Counted from the stretch's first letter, positions 54,616 to 63,900 are shown. The stretch is DNA of 64,000 nt from Candidatus Heimdallarchaeota archaeon (GCA_030149205.1 JASBSB010000003.1:310001-374000); one strand, 5' to 3'. Notes: generated by a model from the letters alone, not told the origin. Made by a program: numbers and translations.

Positions 54616-55740
54616 GTGATAAAATTTAAGTCAGCCGAAATAGAACAAAGAAATGTGACAACTAATCTATTCATTCAGGCAGTATTATTATTTCCCTTCC
54701 TGTTAATGATAGTTAGTTTGGGATTAGCGTACCTCACTTATTACAAGATGCAATCTAAATTAAAATACCTTATATTAATTAGCAACTTGTTTTTTCTAAT
54801 TTGGGTTTTAATGCAATATTTACACTCAAATTTTTCTTATAACATGAATGTACAGTTGTTTCTGTTAAGGTCTCGTCTAATTTTCTTAGCATTTGCACTT
54901 TTTTTTATAACCATCTTTTATACTACAATTAATTCTGAAGATTCAATATCAAATCTCAACTTGCTCAGTAGTTTAATTCTGGGGATAAATGTGGGAGGAG
55001 CCTTAACAAATATTATTTATAGGGTTGACAATGGGACTCTGACTACCATTTTCTATTATGACCTTACATTGCTTCCCCAGGCAATTATATTTTTCATTTC
55101 TTTAAATCAATACTTAAGTTCCAGATACCAATTAGCGAAGGAGTTGAAATTTTCAAGTAAAATAACCCCAAAACTTCTGTTTCAACTAAAAATTGGGACA
55201 ATACTTTTTCTTCTATTAAGCCTGCTACTAATCCCCTTTGGTAGAGAATTCTTTATAACCCCATTTTATCTTTTAATTCCAAGTGTACTCGTTGTCTTAT
55301 CATATCTAACCTATATCGATCCATTAACAGCCACTCCAATTAAAAACCCATTAAACTTCATTGCACTATTTAATAGTAGAGAATTGATCTTATACCACGT
55401 CTTTAGCCAAGACCATGATATTGCAAAATTTGATTTTGGGGCTGTGATTATGGATATAACAAAGTTAATGCGAGAGATGGTGGCTACAGACAGTAATTTG
55501 ACTCACATTGCCACAATGAAAGAAGACATCTTTTTTGAATATTCTGGGTCAAAAACCCTGATATTGATCTGTCAAAAAAATTCACCCATACTTCACGAAA
55601 TTTTCCATAATTTTGCTGATGATGTTTTCTTATCTGACACAGAAACATATCCATTGTTTCTCCAAAAAATGAGCTATTATTTTAAATTCCCTTTAATCCC
55701 TACACCTCAAAATTTTTTTGGGTTAACTGAAACTGTTTAA
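54616..55740 (+). CDS. 7TM sensor-like membrane protein with cytoplasmic domain
   Basis: A 374-residue protein with seven predicted N-terminal helices (to about residue 240) resembling the 7TM sensor regions of histidine kinases. A cytoplasmic domain follows (about 265-374). It has strand/helix elements FDFGAVIMDI, IATMKEDIFFEYSGSKTLILICQ and ILHEIFHNFADDV, which resemble a longin- or roadblock-type domain. No kinase motifs are present. GTG is the start at 54616. Divergent from the unknown gene upstream and convergent with the GGR gene, sharing TTAA (55737-55740). Confidence 0.55.
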   Translation: MIKFKSAEIEQRNVTTNLFIQAVLLFPFLLMIVSLGLAYLTYYKMQSKLKYLILISNLFFLIWVLMQYLHSNFSYNMNVQLFLLRSRLIFLAFALFFITIFYTTINSEDSISNLNLLSSLILGINVGGALTNIIYRVDNGTLTTIFYYDLTLLPQAIIFFISLNQYLSSRYQLAKELKFSSKITPKLLFQLKIGTILFLLLSLLLIPFGREFFITPFYLLIPSVLVVLSYLTYIDPLTATPIKNPLNFIALFNSRELILYHVFSQDHDIAKFDFGAVIMDITKLMREMVATDSNLTHIATMKEDIFFEYSGSKTLILICQKNSPILHEIFHNFADDVFLSDTETYPLFLQKMSYYFKFPLIPTPQNFFGLTETV

Positions 55741-57113
55741 AAATCATAACCAATGATTTTGTTCCTTTCCTTCACCCAATCCATCAAGTCTGTTGTGGAA
55801 CCTGGATAAGAACTATATTGTGTACGCAGTTTATTTGCAGTCTGAATTGCAGACCGGATTGGAAGTATGAGGTCATACCTTGGGAAAAGCTTGATTCCCT
55901 TAGATAGTAGGTCTAAAAGACCGAAATTTAGAGGATCTCCTCTAATCAATGTGTCTAGATCCTCATTAGTAAGAACTTCCCTCTTAAAGAGAAATTCAAC
56001 ACCAGATGCATGCACATCTTCTAAAAATTTTCTAAGAATGTATGCGGTTGCATGTTTTTCTCCAATTCCTTTATGGATTAGTTCATTATATCTCCAGAGC
56101 TTATCAGAGGTTCGACCTCCCTCCTTTAAAGCGTTAGATAAAGTTCTTCCTGCATACAATCCACCGTAAAGTGCTGGTCCATGACCCTCAGCTGAAGAGG
56201 GGTGAACAAGGCATGCTGCATCACCGACAAGTAAACCTCCATTAAAAACCAAGTTGTTGAAGGGAAGTCGAATAGGTATCTGCCCTCCTCCTGATTTGAG
56301 TACTTCATATGAACCTGGAGACACATATTTTGAAAGTGTTTCTTTATAAGCCTCTTTAAGCGAAGGCATATTTTGTTCTGATTTAAGCCACCCAATTCCG
56401 ACATTTAACTCTCCTTGACCTTTTGAGAAAATCCAAAAATACCCAGGAATTGGAATCTCATCATCATAAATTAGAACTATTTCGTTATGAAAATCATGAT
56501 CCTCTCCATCGTTCAATTTTATAATTTCTCGGTAAGTTGGCCAGATCATATCGTTCTCCAATTTGTACCATTCTTTTTGCCCAAAAAGGAAGTCGGTGGG
56601 AAGCAATTTTTTTATAGTTGCATATGCCCCAGATGCATCTACAACAAATTTTGCTCTAAACATTACTTCCTGACCCTTTACAAAAGCCGTTACTCCTGAA
56701 ACTGTGGACTCTTCAATAATCAATTTTCTTACTGGATGTTGCGGAAAAATTTGCACCCCCAATTCTTCACATTCATCCAATAATCTTTGACCATAAATTA
56801 ATCTATCTACCACATATCCAGGTGCAGTAAGGGTTGCCTTAGTTTCCAGACCCTGAGACGCAATACTCATTTTTTTAATAATATCTGAAACTTCGTCTCC
56901 TTCAGGTTCATTTATCCCTAGCTCTCTTTTAATTTCAAGTACTGAAGCTTTATCAAGAGCATCTCCACAAGTTTTATCACCGATTTGATTTCTTTTTTTC
57001 TTGTCTAAAATTGCAACCTTATACCCGGATTTAGCCACCGTATACGCAGTAATAGCTCCTGCTGGACCGCCTCCAACAACAATAACATCAAAATCAAAGT
57101 GATCTGCATTCAT
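55737..57113 (-). CDS. Geranylgeranyl-reductase-family flavoprotein (first paralogue)
   Basis: A 458-residue FAD enzyme. FDVIVVGGGPAGAITAYTVAKSG is the FAD-binding start, DKTCGDALDK contains the family's cysteine, PIPGYFWIFSKG is the (Y/F)xWxF substrate-pocket motif, and LLVGDAACLVHPSSAEGHGPALYGG is the second FAD motif. GGR enzymes saturate isoprenoid double bonds of archaeal membrane lipids or quinone tails. Here the usual GEGI is EGHGP, as also in the paralogue at 58880-60235. Last gene of the minus-strand redox cluster. Confidence 0.88.
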   Translation of the reverse strand: MNADHFDFDVIVVGGGPAGAITAYTVAKSGYKVAILDKKKRNQIGDKTCGDALDKASVLEIKRELGINEPEGDEVSDIIKKMSIASQGLETKATLTAPGYVVDRLIYGQRLLDECEELGVQIFPQHPVRKLIIEESTVSGVTAFVKGQEVMFRAKFVVDASGAYATIKKLLPTDFLFGQKEWYKLENDMIWPTYREIIKLNDGEDHDFHNEIVLIYDDEIPIPGYFWIFSKGQGELNVGIGWLKSEQNMPSLKEAYKETLSKYVSPGSYEVLKSGGGQIPIRLPFNNLVFNGGLLVGDAACLVHPSSAEGHGPALYGGLYAGRTLSNALKEGGRTSDKLWRYNELIHKGIGEKHATAYILRKFLEDVHASGVEFLFKREVLTNEDLDTLIRGDPLNFGLLDLLSKGIKLFPRYDLILPIRSAIQTANKLRTQYSSYPGSTTDLMDWVKERNKIIGYDF

Positions 57114-57225
57114 TCTCTTATCTTCACTCGTAGACTGATGCTTAAAACTATTCCTTCAGTTTCAAATCTCAGTTTCTAATTTCATTTTCTTCTTATTTAG
57201 TTCTCACTTCATTCAAAACTTAGGG

Positions 57226-57948
57226 TTATTTAACAAATCTTGATAACAAAATTGCAGAAATTGCTGTGGCTGTGATTAGAATTATTACCCTATTTCCAGT
57301 TATCTGTTTACTCACCTTTTCGATTAATTCCTGGGCTTTGTCAAGCTTAGTATCCAATACATCAACCTTTTGATCAATGTTGGTTAAGACAACTCCCTGT
57401 TCCTCAAGTTGTCCAGCCATATTATCTAAGGAGCTCTTGATTAAACTTATAGATGCTGACATATCACTGATAGAGTTGGCAAAATTTTCCTCCATCCGTT
57501 TCAACCTCTCTTCAAACGTGGAGATGGCCTTTTCATCACTTAATCCGGGTTGTTCCTGCTTCAGAAGGTCGATATAAGCCTCTTCCATTGAAAGCAAATC
57601 TACATTATTCCCAGATGTTGCAAGTTCAATTTTAGATAATGAATCTTCTAATTTTGTCAAAGCAAACTTGTTAGACTCTATTTTCTTCCGTTGTCTTTCT
57701 TGATTTTGGACATCTGGAGCTTGTAGAAACTTGGGTAACTTGGATTGAACTTTTTCAAGGATTGACCTATCTTGCTCTAACTTCTCGTCATATTTGTCGT
57801 CAAATTCATCGAACATGTCCTTCATTCCTGAGACAAGGTCTTTTAACTCTGACACAGCCTCTTTTAGCAAAGCATCATTTGGCTCGTTTTTACCGAATTT
57901 CGTGGAAAGCTTTTCAAGCAGACTTTTCTTTTTAGTTTTTGAAGACAC
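57226..57948 (-). CDS. Coiled-coil protein with C-terminal membrane anchor
   Basis: A 240-residue protein. It is charged and heptad-like over residues about 15-205, then ends in one transmembrane helix (VIILITATAISAILLSRFVK), so it is tail-anchored with the coil in the cytoplasm. GTG is the start at 57948. It lies between the GGR gene and two thioredoxin genes. It could tether them to the membrane, but this is inference from position only. Confidence 0.65.
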   Translation of the reverse strand: MSSKTKKKSLLEKLSTKFGKNEPNDALLKEAVSELKDLVSGMKDMFDEFDDKYDEKLEQDRSILEKVQSKLPKFLQAPDVQNQERQRKKIESNKFALTKLEDSLSKIELATSGNNVDLLSMEEAYIDLLKQEQPGLSDEKAISTFEERLKRMEENFANSISDMSASISLIKSSLDNMAGQLEEQGVVLTNIDQKVDVLDTKLDKAQELIEKVSKQITGNRVIILITATAISAILLSRFVK

Positions 57949-57994
57949 AATTTAAATTTACTCAAAATGAAATATTAACCTATTCAAATCTGGA

Positions 57995-58324
57995 CTAACC
58001 CTTGACTAATTTTTCAACCTCACTGATTAATTTATCCGATTTAGCTCCAGTCCATCTTGTAAGTAGCTTACCATCTTGGAAAACCAAAAAGGTTGGAATT
58101 GACATCACCCTAAGGCTTTGAGCAGCAGATAAATTTTCATCTGTGTTGAGTTTTGCAAAGGTTATTTTATCTCCGTATTTTCCTGCGAGTTGTAGAAACA
58201 ATGGTTCAATTGCCTTGCAAGGAGAACACCATTCAGCCCAGGTGTCAATTAATACCAACTTATGATTTTTTAATTCATCTTCAAAATTTTCATCATTCAA
58301 AATTAGTAGTTTGTCACTAGCCAT
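57995..58324 (-). CDS. Thioredoxin (WCSPC)
   Basis: A 109-residue thioredoxin. LIDTWAEWCSPCKAIEPL carries the redox pair C33/C36. MSIPTFLVFQDGKLLTRWTGA contains the cis-proline and closing strands. The active-site proline-containing tetrad has Ser in place of the more usual Gly. All standard fold residues are present. It lies 78 bases from the second thioredoxin gene on the same strand. Partner reductase is probably the fusion protein at 60388. Confidence 0.95.
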   Translation of the reverse strand: MASDKLLILNDENFEDELKNHKLVLIDTWAEWCSPCKAIEPLFLQLAGKYGDKITFAKLNTDENLSAAQSLRVMSIPTFLVFQDGKLLTRWTGAKSDKLISEVEKLVKG

Positions 58325-58401
58325 AAATTAGTATAAGCACAATAGAATATAAGAACTTAGTTTGAAATTTCAATCTGAGTTACATGTGGTGACAATCTTA
58401 A

Positions 58402-58764
58402 TTATTGATTTTCAACTTCATTTGGGTCTATTTTAAGTAATTTTTCAAAAACATCTACAAATGCAGGTTTAGGGTATGCTCCGACAAACCTTCCGACAGG
58501 TTTACCTTCCTTAAATGCCCAAAAAGTTGGGATACTTGTTGCGCCATATTTTGCGGCGATTTGCGGGTTTTCATCAACATTTAATTTTCCAACCCAGATC
58601 TGTCCTTTGTATTTTTCCGCAAGTTCTTCCAAGATTGGGGCAACCATTTGACATGGACGACACCATACTGCCCAGAAATCAACTAATAAGATAGGAGCAT
58701 CTTTGAGTACCTGATCAAAATTTTCGTCTGATAAAACCACTGGTTTGCTTGTCTCTTCTAACAT
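58402..58764 (-). CDS. Thioredoxin (WCRPC)
   Basis: A 120-residue thioredoxin with redox pair C35/C38 in VDFWAVWCRPCQMVAPIL, where Arg replaces the usual Gly. TSIPTFWAFKEGKPVGRFVGA holds the cis-proline loop. It is otherwise typical. The CRPC site is known in some archaeal and bacterial thioredoxins and should shift redox potential. Second of two thioredoxins between two GGR paralogues. Confidence 0.94.
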   Translation of the reverse strand: MLEETSKPVVLSDENFDQVLKDAPILLVDFWAVWCRPCQMVAPILEELAEKYKGQIWVGKLNVDENPQIAAKYGATSIPTFWAFKEGKPVGRFVGAYPKPAFVDVFEKLLKIDPNEVENQ

Positions 58765-58879
58765 GATTTTCGACTCCTCAACGAATTATCGTTATCCTTT
58801 AATTGACAAACATTCTTTATTAATACTAGGTTTCGAATTACATACTTAACTTAATTTTGTGCGTAAGTTTTGCACAGGG

Positions 58880-60235
58880 TTAATCAAATGGAACAAGTCG
58901 TTTACGCTTATTTAACCATCCAATGAAATTATCAGGGGAATCTGGATACTCTCTATAATGTTTGTCCGTTTCCTCAATTAAGGCAATTGTTTTTCTAAGG
59001 TTTAGCAGGATCGAAACTCGTGGAAGGGTTTTTAGGACTTTTAAAATTTTGTTCCAAAAGGTTAGAGTAAAATCTCTGGTTTGAAAAATTTCAATTAGTT
59101 CTTCTTCTGAAATAATCTTCCTCCTAAAAAGAAAGCTAAATCCCGATGGCCCTAACCATTTAATAAATTGAAGTGCCTGATAACTCATTGCATGGGTACT
59201 TCCTGGATATTTCATCACTTCTTTATTGTAACTCCATAGGTCTGCCTTTCTGAAACTTTGTTTTTTCATCGCGTCTAAAACCGCCTTACCAGCAAGATAT
59301 CCAGAAATTAAAGACGGGCCATGACCTTCAGCAGTTGTTGGATCAACCATACAACCCGCCTCCCCAACCAGTAATGCCCCATTAAATACGAGAGAGTCAA
59401 ACGGTGGTCGAATAGGGATCTGCCCTCCACCTGAGTCTAATACCTCATACGTCTTTGGGTCTACCAAAGGATCAAGAACCTCGTGATATATTTGTTTTAG
59501 ACTTTTGTTGTCAGGGTAAGGAATGTTTTTAGGCCAGGTAACCCCAATGTTCAGTTGTTTTGAACCATCTGTGAATATCCAAGCGTATCCTGGAATTGGA
59601 ATAGAATCATGGTACAAAAGAAGAATCTCATTTTTATAGCTATGCTCTTGATCTAACCTTACAATCTCTCTATAAGTTGCAACTGTATTATCATTTGAGA
59701 CCGAATAGTCAACTCCCTGTTTCAATTCACCTCTGATCAATTTCCTTACAGTGCCAACATACCCAGATGCATCTATAACCACATTAGATTTAAGTTCCTG
59801 TAGTTCTCCATCTTTATGAAATTTGACACCAACAATCTGATCACCCTCCCATATGAGGTCTCTTACTTTGGCACCTCCAATAATCTCTGTTCCTTTAGAT
59901 TCAGCAACTTTTAGAAGGCGTTGACCATAATTTAATCGGTGTACAATGTATCCTGGAGCGTTTGCTGTCATTTTATTCTGTAGGGACTGTGAAGCAAACG
60001 TGATATATTCGATAGGAGATGGGAGCTCTGAACCTGAGGGATATTCAATACCAAATTTCTCCTTCAGTAGGTCTGGAGCGATATGGTCTAAAGCATCGCC
60101 ACAACTCTTGTTTCCAATTTTTTCTCTTGATTTTTTGTCTAGGATTACTACCCTGTAACCAGCATCAGCAATTGTTATTGCACTAATCACACCCGATGGG
60201 CCCCCACCGACTACGATTGCATCTGCCCTGTCCAT
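58880..60235 (-). CDS. Geranylgeranyl-reductase-family flavoprotein (second paralogue)
   Basis: A 451-residue FAD enzyme, similar throughout to the protein at 55737-57113. ADAIVVGGGPSGVISAITIADAGY is the FAD start, KSCGDALDHI contains the cysteine, PIPGYAWIFTDG the substrate motif and LLVGEAGCMVDPTTAEGHGPSLISGYLAG the second FAD motif. It shares the EGHGP signature. The two paralogues may act on different double bonds or on lipids versus quinones. The 5' end is 152 bases from the divergent reductase fusion. Confidence 0.88.
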   Translation of the reverse strand: MDRADAIVVGGGPSGVISAITIADAGYRVVILDKKSREKIGNKSCGDALDHIAPDLLKEKFGIEYPSGSELPSPIEYITFASQSLQNKMTANAPGYIVHRLNYGQRLLKVAESKGTEIIGGAKVRDLIWEGDQIVGVKFHKDGELQELKSNVVIDASGYVGTVRKLIRGELKQGVDYSVSNDNTVATYREIVRLDQEHSYKNEILLLYHDSIPIPGYAWIFTDGSKQLNIGVTWPKNIPYPDNKSLKQIYHEVLDPLVDPKTYEVLDSGGGQIPIRPPFDSLVFNGALLVGEAGCMVDPTTAEGHGPSLISGYLAGKAVLDAMKKQSFRKADLWSYNKEVMKYPGSTHAMSYQALQFIKWLGPSGFSFLFRRKIISEEELIEIFQTRDFTLTFWNKILKVLKTLPRVSILLNLRKTIALIEETDKHYREYPDSPDNFIGWLNKRKRLVPFD

Positions 60236-60387
60236 AATCTCTTCTAAAAAGCTTATTAGATAATACTTTTTTGGATTTGATTAAGGTGAAAATTAAATTT
60301 CACAAGAAAAACTGAAACATCTTATAAAAATGTCATTTAGATTTTTGTTTCTCAATCTCTTTAAAAACTGGAATCAGATACTATTTC

Positions 60388-61578
60388 ATGGAAGAAATTA
60401 AAATAACGAAATTTTATGGGACTAACTGGTGTTCAGATTGTAAAAGAGCTAAAACATTCCTAGGAGAGCAAAGAATCCCATATAATTGGGTTAATATCGA
60501 AGAAGACGAAGAAGCTGCACAGTTTGTTATGAAAGTAAATGATGGAAAGAAAAAAATCCCTACAATTGTATTTTCTGATGGTTCAGTATTAGTTGAGCCT
60601 TCAAATGCAGAGTTGGCTGAAAAACTAGGGATTTCCTCTGATTTAGGTCATGATTTTCATGATATCATTATTGTGGGAGGCGGCCCTGCAGGATTAACAG
60701 CTGGTTTATATGCAGCAAGAGATGGGTATGATGTTGTAATAATTGAAAAAGGGGCATTAGGAGGGCAGGCTGGATTTACCGAGCGATTAGACAATTACCC
60801 TGGTTTTCCAGATGGGATCTCAGGAAGTGATCTTGTCTCAAGAATCATAAGTCAAGTTGAAAGATACAATGTTGAGTTTCTTAGAGCCACTGAGATTAAA
60901 AACGTTAAAAAGGAAAACAATTATTTCATATTGACGACAAACTCTGGAACTGAAATATCTTCCACTGTGGTTCTCATTGCCACTGGATCCAAGTATAAAA
61001 AATTAGGTATTCCAGGTGAATCAGAATTAATTGGCTACAAGATCCATTTTTGTGCAACATGTGATTTCATCTGGTACAAAGGCAAGGAAGTCATCGTGAT
61101 TGGAGGGGGAAATTCTGCTTTCGAAGAATCACTTTTTCTCTCAAGACACCTCAAGAAAGTCACAATTCTGGTAAGAGGTGAGACCCCAAAAGCTTCTCCT
61201 ATACTCCAAGACAAAGTTAAAAAAACATCAAATATTGAAGTGCTCACTAACACAGTAGCAACTGAATTTCTTGTTGGGGAGAAAAAAGAGTTAAGCGGTG
61301 TTAAAATAAAGACTGTCGACACAAATGAGGAAGCAGTTCTGAACCCTGATGGTGTCTTTCTTTTTATTGGGTTATCTCCCAACTCTGAAATTGTCAAAGA
61401 CATAGTTGAAACTAAGGAAGGTGGGTTCATTTATACTGAGTCAAACCTTGAATCAAAAACATCAGGCTTGTTCGCTGCTGGTGATGTGCGTTATACTTCA
61501 ACCAAGCAAGCGGTGTCTGCTATGGGTGAGGGTGCAGCAGCAGCCCTTCACATTAGAGAATATCTCAGAGAACAATAA
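60388..61578 (+). CDS. Glutaredoxin-thioredoxin reductase fusion
   Basis: A 396-residue fusion. Residues 1-80 are a glutaredoxin-like domain with C15/C18 (WCSDC) and KKIPTIVFSDGSVLVEPS. From about 92 is a thioredoxin reductase: GGGPAG (97-102) binds FAD, ALGGQAG and LDNYPGF follow, CATC (222-225) is the redox pair, GGGNSAFEE (239-247) the NAD(P)H site and FAAGDVR the closing FAD motif. Length is consistent with TrxR of about 310 residues plus Grx. The fusion suggests direct electron transfer to the Grx head. Divergent from the GGR/thioredoxin set. Confidence 0.92.
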   Translation: MEEIKITKFYGTNWCSDCKRAKTFLGEQRIPYNWVNIEEDEEAAQFVMKVNDGKKKIPTIVFSDGSVLVEPSNAELAEKLGISSDLGHDFHDIIIVGGGPAGLTAGLYAARDGYDVVIIEKGALGGQAGFTERLDNYPGFPDGISGSDLVSRIISQVERYNVEFLRATEIKNVKKENNYFILTTNSGTEISSTVVLIATGSKYKKLGIPGESELIGYKIHFCATCDFIWYKGKEVIVIGGGNSAFEESLFLSRHLKKVTILVRGETPKASPILQDKVKKTSNIEVLTNTVATEFLVGEKKELSGVKIKTVDTNEEAVLNPDGVFLFIGLSPNSEIVKDIVETKEGGFIYTESNLESKTSGLFAAGDVRYTSTKQAVSAMGEGAAAALHIREYLREQ

Positions 61579-61598
61579 GTTAACTCAAGTTATTAACA

Positions 61599-62690
61599 TT
61601 AATCCCATGAAATAGGAACCTTGAAAACTAGTTCTGATTCATTTTGCGTGAACTGAATTGTAGCGCCTACAGCTTTTGATTGATTTCCAGTTATTTGTGC
61701 TACTCCATGAGCTAATTCACCTGGATTAATGGATTTGGGGTGAATTTGTACTAAATTTGAGAATTGTTTGATTGAGTCTTCTGAATAAGTTAGAGAACAT
61801 CCTTCTAATTGTATTGAGTAAGGTTTTGTGTACACTACAAATCTAATATTGGAAATACCATCATCAGGTAAATACTGGACTGCTCCCAACTCATTTGGGC
61901 GTATTCCAACAATTGAATACGGGTTGTGTATCAAGTAAATTAACACAAATGCAAATAACCCATAACCAAGCCACAATATAGAGAAAACCCAAATGAGATT
62001 AGTATATCCGAAGAACAACCCCATAACTAAGTACAATGCAAGAAAATAATAGGTGACCTCGCTGAAGTTGTCAACCCAAATAGTAAAGATTCGCTTGAAT
62101 CTTCCATCCCAAGCCCTGTCTACTTGATTTATGAGTCGTTGATTTAAGGTTGCAGGTACCTCTTTTCTCTTGTTCATTATGCGTTGTAGTTCATCAAAAA
62201 AGCGGTCAAATTCTTCCTTATCATATTCTGTTCTGGATATAAATAGATTTGGCGCTTGAAGACCAGTTTTGTTTATCAATAACCAAGGGGTATCAAGAAT
62301 TATACGAATTCCTTCGATCTCACCACGTTCATCTGTTACCTCTGAATCAATGTATAAATCCACAAATTCCCCCCAACTGATTAACCTCTGTGAAAACCAG
62401 AAATCAGACACTAGGAGTCCCTTGTCAATAATTTCATAGCGATGATAGGCTTTATCACGTAAAATTGTAAAAATAGTTAAAATCACTAATAAAGAGATGG
62501 GGATAAATAACTGATCCTTCATTGAAACAAAATCGAATATTAGTTTTAGAGCAAAGGAAAGTATTGTTATCAAAAGGATTAAGTCAAATAATCTTAATTT
62601 TACAAAGTTTACATGTACTGGCTTAAGACTCGTTTGTGGCTTAACTATTGGGGGTAATACATCGTCTACAGGACCACCTTGGATACTCAT
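61599..62690 (-). CDS. Membrane protein with PH-like domain
   Basis: A 363-residue protein with a pair of N-terminal helices (about 33-75), then a beta-rich region (YEIIDKGLLVSDFWFSQRLISWGEFVDLYID) like the bacterial PH domain found in YcxB/YdbS-type membrane proteins. Another helix pair follows (about 210-260) and a further beta-rich segment at the end (PYSIVGIRPNEL, FVVYTKPYSIQLEGC). So there may be two PH-like repeats each after a helix pair. Function unknown. Confidence 0.55.
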   Translation of the reverse strand: MSIQGGPVDDVLPPIVKPQTSLKPVHVNFVKLRLFDLILLITILSFALKLIFDFVSMKDQLFIPISLLVILTIFTILRDKAYHRYEIIDKGLLVSDFWFSQRLISWGEFVDLYIDSEVTDERGEIEGIRIILDTPWLLINKTGLQAPNLFISRTEYDKEEFDRFFDELQRIMNKRKEVPATLNQRLINQVDRAWDGRFKRIFTIWVDNFSEVTYYFLALYLVMGLFFGYTNLIWVFSILWLGYGLFAFVLIYLIHNPYSIVGIRPNELGAVQYLPDDGISNIRFVVYTKPYSIQLEGCSLTYSEDSIKQFSNLVQIHPKSINPGELAHGVAQITGNQSKAVGATIQFTQNESELVFKVPISWD

Positions 62691-62766
62691 TTTGTTGAAC
62701 TAGCCCATATATCTTTTAATGAGTATGATTTAGAACGAAATATTCATGATGTTTGCAATAAATTGA

Positions 62767-63702
62767 TTATAATCTTATTCCAAATGACATTGCTTCTGGG
62801 CATTCATCAATACAGGCACCACAGCTTATACAGTTCATATCCGAAATACCTTCAACACCAAACTCGGTAATTTTAACATTCATTGGACATGCTCTTTCAC
62901 ATGACGTACAACCATCCTCACATTTTAGAGGATTTCTTCTTACATGAAGGATACTTTGTTTTGAACAATATCCAAGTAAAGCACCTGTTGGACAAATGTA
63001 TCTACAATAAAACCGGGGAATTTTTACTGAGAGGAGGGAAACTGCAACCAAAAGTAATGATTTTACCAAAATAAAATTAAGATCTCCGCCTACATTACTG
63101 AAAAAGCCTGAAGTTCCAGGAATAACCTCCCAATGAATCATATAAAACCATGTGACAAAAAGTGTTCCCGCTGGATCAAACGCATCCCAAAAAATTCTTG
63201 AGAAGGGATTATCTATTGTCAACACTCCACTTAATCTGGAAAATCCGATAAATGCAGCAAAAACAATTGTTCCAAATAGAATAAATTTTGCGATATTTCT
63301 CAAGAATTGATCGTCCGCCTTATTGATTATCCATCGAGGGTTAGCTGGGATCCAAGCAAGGATATCCTGCCAAAATCCAACTGGACAAACCCATCCACAA
63401 AACATCCTGCCAAGAAGAGCACCAGTTAAGAAGAAAACACCAAGTGCTAAAAATGGAAAATGTCCCTGAGCAAGCAAATATTGAATCTCACTAAACCCAC
63501 CCCAGACAGTTGTAAATGGTGCGCCTGGTGGAGCTACAATAGGAGCTGGAAAGGGGATTCTGGAAAAGCCAATGAACGTGCCATTTATGACGACAAAGAA
63601 AAATATCTGAGACAGTAGTCTAATAAATCTGATTCGTTTTTTGGTTAGTGATTTAAAAAAATCTGCGATCTGTGATGATTCTGGGTTAGTAACTGTTGCC
63701 AT
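62767..63702 (-). CDS. NapH-like membrane polyferredoxin
   Basis: A 311-residue membrane protein with about five helices. Two CxxxCP motifs (FCGWVCPVG near 120 and YCRYICPTG near 235) are typical of NapH/NosR-like quinone-linked proteins. The C-terminus holds two 4Fe-4S clusters in CEDGCTSCERACP and CISCGACIDECP. It should pass electrons between quinone and a soluble partner. Ligands are complete. It is 12 bases after a small membrane protein gene and lies next to the redox cluster. Confidence 0.9.
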   Translation of the reverse strand: MATVTNPESSQIADFFKSLTKKRIRFIRLLSQIFFFVVINGTFIGFSRIPFPAPIVAPPGAPFTTVWGGFSEIQYLLAQGHFPFLALGVFFLTGALLGRMFCGWVCPVGFWQDILAWIPANPRWIINKADDQFLRNIAKFILFGTIVFAAFIGFSRLSGVLTIDNPFSRIFWDAFDPAGTLFVTWFYMIHWEVIPGTSGFFSNVGGDLNFILVKSLLLVAVSLLSVKIPRFYCRYICPTGALLGYCSKQSILHVRRNPLKCEDGCTSCERACPMNVKITEFGVEGISDMNCISCGACIDECPEAMSFGIRL

Positions 63703-63714
63703 ATGATAAACTCC

Positions 63715-63900
63715 TTATTTTGGTGGTGCCATGTTTATCAACCAAGTTTGAAGAAACTCCTTCCAAGCTTTAAGGTTGGTTTGTCTGGTCAGATCCACTG
63801 CTTTAATCAAGTCCTGTTCATTGAGTGCAAAGCCAAGTAACATAAACCCAATACCGATGGCGATTACAGAGTATAGATATATACGAGCATTTACCTGCAC
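63715..63900 (-). CDS. Small single-pass membrane protein
   Basis: A 61-residue protein with one helix (YLYSVIAIGIGFMLLGFAL, 8-26) and a soluble tail ending MAPPK. GTG at 63900 is the start. It is directly upstream of the NapH-like gene with 12 bases between, so it is probably a co-transcribed small subunit or assembly factor. Family not recognised. Confidence 0.6.
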   Translation of the reverse strand: MQVNARIYLYSVIAIGIGFMLLGFALNEQDLIKAVDLTRQTNLKAWKEFLQTWLINMAPPK

